Source of the DNA: Thioalkalivibrio sp.
Lineage (GTDB): Bacteria > Pseudomonadota > Gammaproteobacteria > Ectothiorhodospirales > Ectothiorhodospiraceae
Direction of reading: 5' to 3'
Assembly: GCA_007120575.1 (NCBI GenBank)
Contig: SKNJ01000139.1
Location: 1 to 6,660 of the forward strand
DNA length: 6,660 nucleotides
In this document: positions 6,233 through 6,660 of the stretch, one piece after another
Layout: each line of letters opens with the position of its first letter
Position numbering within the stretch: position 1 is the first letter of the stretch
Notes under the pieces: model-generated
Seen by the model: the letters and a program-made list of their open reading frames with translations, nothing else
What the model was told of the DNA's origin: nothing
Database searches by the model: none
Program-made: the position numbers and the translations under genes

Positions 6233-6262
6233 CGGGCCGGGAATTCCCGGCCCGTTTGCGTT
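6233..6262 (+). terminator. Palindromic terminator after cytochrome c
   Basis: A perfect 22-bp palindrome (6233-6254) folds into a 9-bp all-G/C stem, CGGGCCGGG with CCCGGCCCG, and an AATT loop (6242-6245). It is followed by TTTGCGTT, a short interrupted T-tract. It lies 30 bp after the stop. Being symmetric, it could act in both directions, but no gene faces it from the right. A smaller palindrome, GCCTGGCCAGGC (6210-6221), precedes it. Confidence 0.7.
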
Positions 6263-6297
6263 GGGGGCGCGGGGAAGTGACGGCCGGCTGTGGCCTT

Positions 6298-6326
6298 TTG
6301 CCAGCGATGCCCGCATCCGGTAAAGT
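6298..6326 (+). promoter_or_regulatory. Sigma-70-type promoter of rpe
   Basis: TTGCCA (6298-6303, 5 of 6 to TTGACA), a 17-nt spacer and TAAAGT (6321-6326, 4 of 6 to TATAAT). The expected start is near 6333, giving a leader of about 60 nt before rpe. Good hexamers with ideal spacing, placed just after a terminator, support the call; it is not experimentally verified. Confidence 0.65.
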
Positions 6327-6342
6327 TCGGGCGCTTCGAAAA

Positions 6343-6363
6343 CCTGGCCGGCATTCGGCCGGG
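6343..6363 (+). other. Hairpin in the rpe 5' leader
   Basis: CCTGGCCG (6343-6350) pairs with CGGCCGGG (6356-6363) around a GCATT loop: an 8-bp stem with one G-T pair. It lies within the predicted leader, about 20 nt before the ribosome binding site GAGGA (6384-6388). No T-run follows, so it is not an obvious attenuator; it might stabilise the mRNA. Confidence 0.4.
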
Positions 6364-6392
6364 CGTTTCCCCAAGAGCCCAGCGAGGACCCC

Positions 6393-6660
6393 ATGGCACA
6401 ACCCGATTTCATTGCCCCGTCCATCCTGTCCGCCGACTTTGCCCGCCTGGGCGAGGAAGTCGACAACGTCCTGGCGGCCGGTGCCGACACCGTGCACTTC
6501 GATGTGATGGACAATCACTACGTGCCGAACCTGACCATTGGCCCGCTGGTCTGCGATGCCCTGCGCAAGCACGGCGTGACCGCGCCGATCGACGTGCACC
6601 TGATGGTCAAGCCGGTGGATCGCATCATCCCCGACTTCGCCCAGGCCGGTGCCAGCTACA
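6393..6660 (+). CDS. rpe: Ribulose-phosphate 3-epimerase, N-terminal part (3'-truncated)
   Basis: The first 89 codons are present and the gene continues past the right edge. The enzyme interconverts ribulose-5-phosphate and xylulose-5-phosphate in the pentose phosphate and Calvin pathways (cytoplasmic TIM barrel, metal-dependent). The visible part carries [14 protein letters not shown] (7-20), the signature [18 protein letters not shown] (34-51) with metal/catalytic His35 and Asp37, and [10 protein letters not shown] (67-76) with His69. The second catalytic aspartate and the phosphate-binding loop would be further downstream. The start is supported by GAGGA (6384-6388), 4 nt before the ATG, and by alignment of the N-terminus with the E. 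coli enzyme as I know it. It has its own promoter at 6298-6326. Confidence 0.97.
   Translation, partial: MAQPDFIAPSILSADFARLGEEVDNVLAAGADTVHFDVMDNHYVPNLTIGPLVCDALRKHGVTAPIDVHLMVKPVDRIIPDFAQAGASY

Noticed and set aside
1..6660. Signs of a mobile element, CRISPR array, toxin-antitoxin pair, defence system or biosynthetic cluster.
   Set aside because: No transposase, integrase, attachment site, regular spaced repeats, tRNA or composition break was seen. The genes are housekeeping or metabolic with consistent GC-rich codon use.

Overview
The window is about 6.7 kb of GC-rich, densely coding bacterial chromosome. Gene content and protein style point to a gammaproteobacterium, plausibly an Ectothiorhodospiraceae/Chromatiales-type autotroph. 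The supporting signs are a Calvin-type class II aldolase end, rpe, a small periplasmic cytochrome c, a long-form PurC, and separate PurE and PurK. The organism assignment is inference; no rRNA or other decisive marker lies in the window. I see no mobile element, CRISPR array, tRNA or rRNA.

Layout, left to right. Positions 1-249 hold the 3' end of a class II fructose-bisphosphate aldolase, followed by a clean UUCG-loop intrinsic terminator. Next is a secreted SYLF/Ysc84-domain protein (357-1133, +), whose 3' end overlaps the convergent bioD by 73 bp. bioD and purC form a minus-strand pair (purC upstream, ATGA stop/start overlap). An 89-bp divergent intergenic region separates purC from a plus-strand run: purE, purK, a small class I methyltransferase, and a CbiM-like (COG3235-type) membrane protein. 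These are joined by ATGA overlaps or a 2-bp gap. After a 153-bp gap with several inverted repeats comes a small periplasmic cytochrome c with its own terminator. A recognisable promoter then drives rpe, which runs off the right edge.

How the genes fit together. PurK, PurE and PurC catalyse three consecutive steps of purine synthesis (AIR to N5-CAIR to CAIR to SAICAR), and the divergent arrangement puts all three under one short control region. bioD (biotin synthesis) is translationally coupled to purC. The methyltransferase and the membrane protein are passengers of the purEK operon with no obvious purine role. Aldolase and rpe are central carbon or Calvin-cycle enzymes.

The most notable signal is in the purC/purE intergenic region. 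Each divergent gene has a -10-like hexamer ending exactly 6 nt before its ATG and no Shine-Dalgarno sequence, which predicts two back-to-back leaderless mRNAs. The other genes with their own leaders in this window do have Shine-Dalgarno sequences. Otherwise the window is mainly ordinary housekeeping; I do not see a new multi-gene system.
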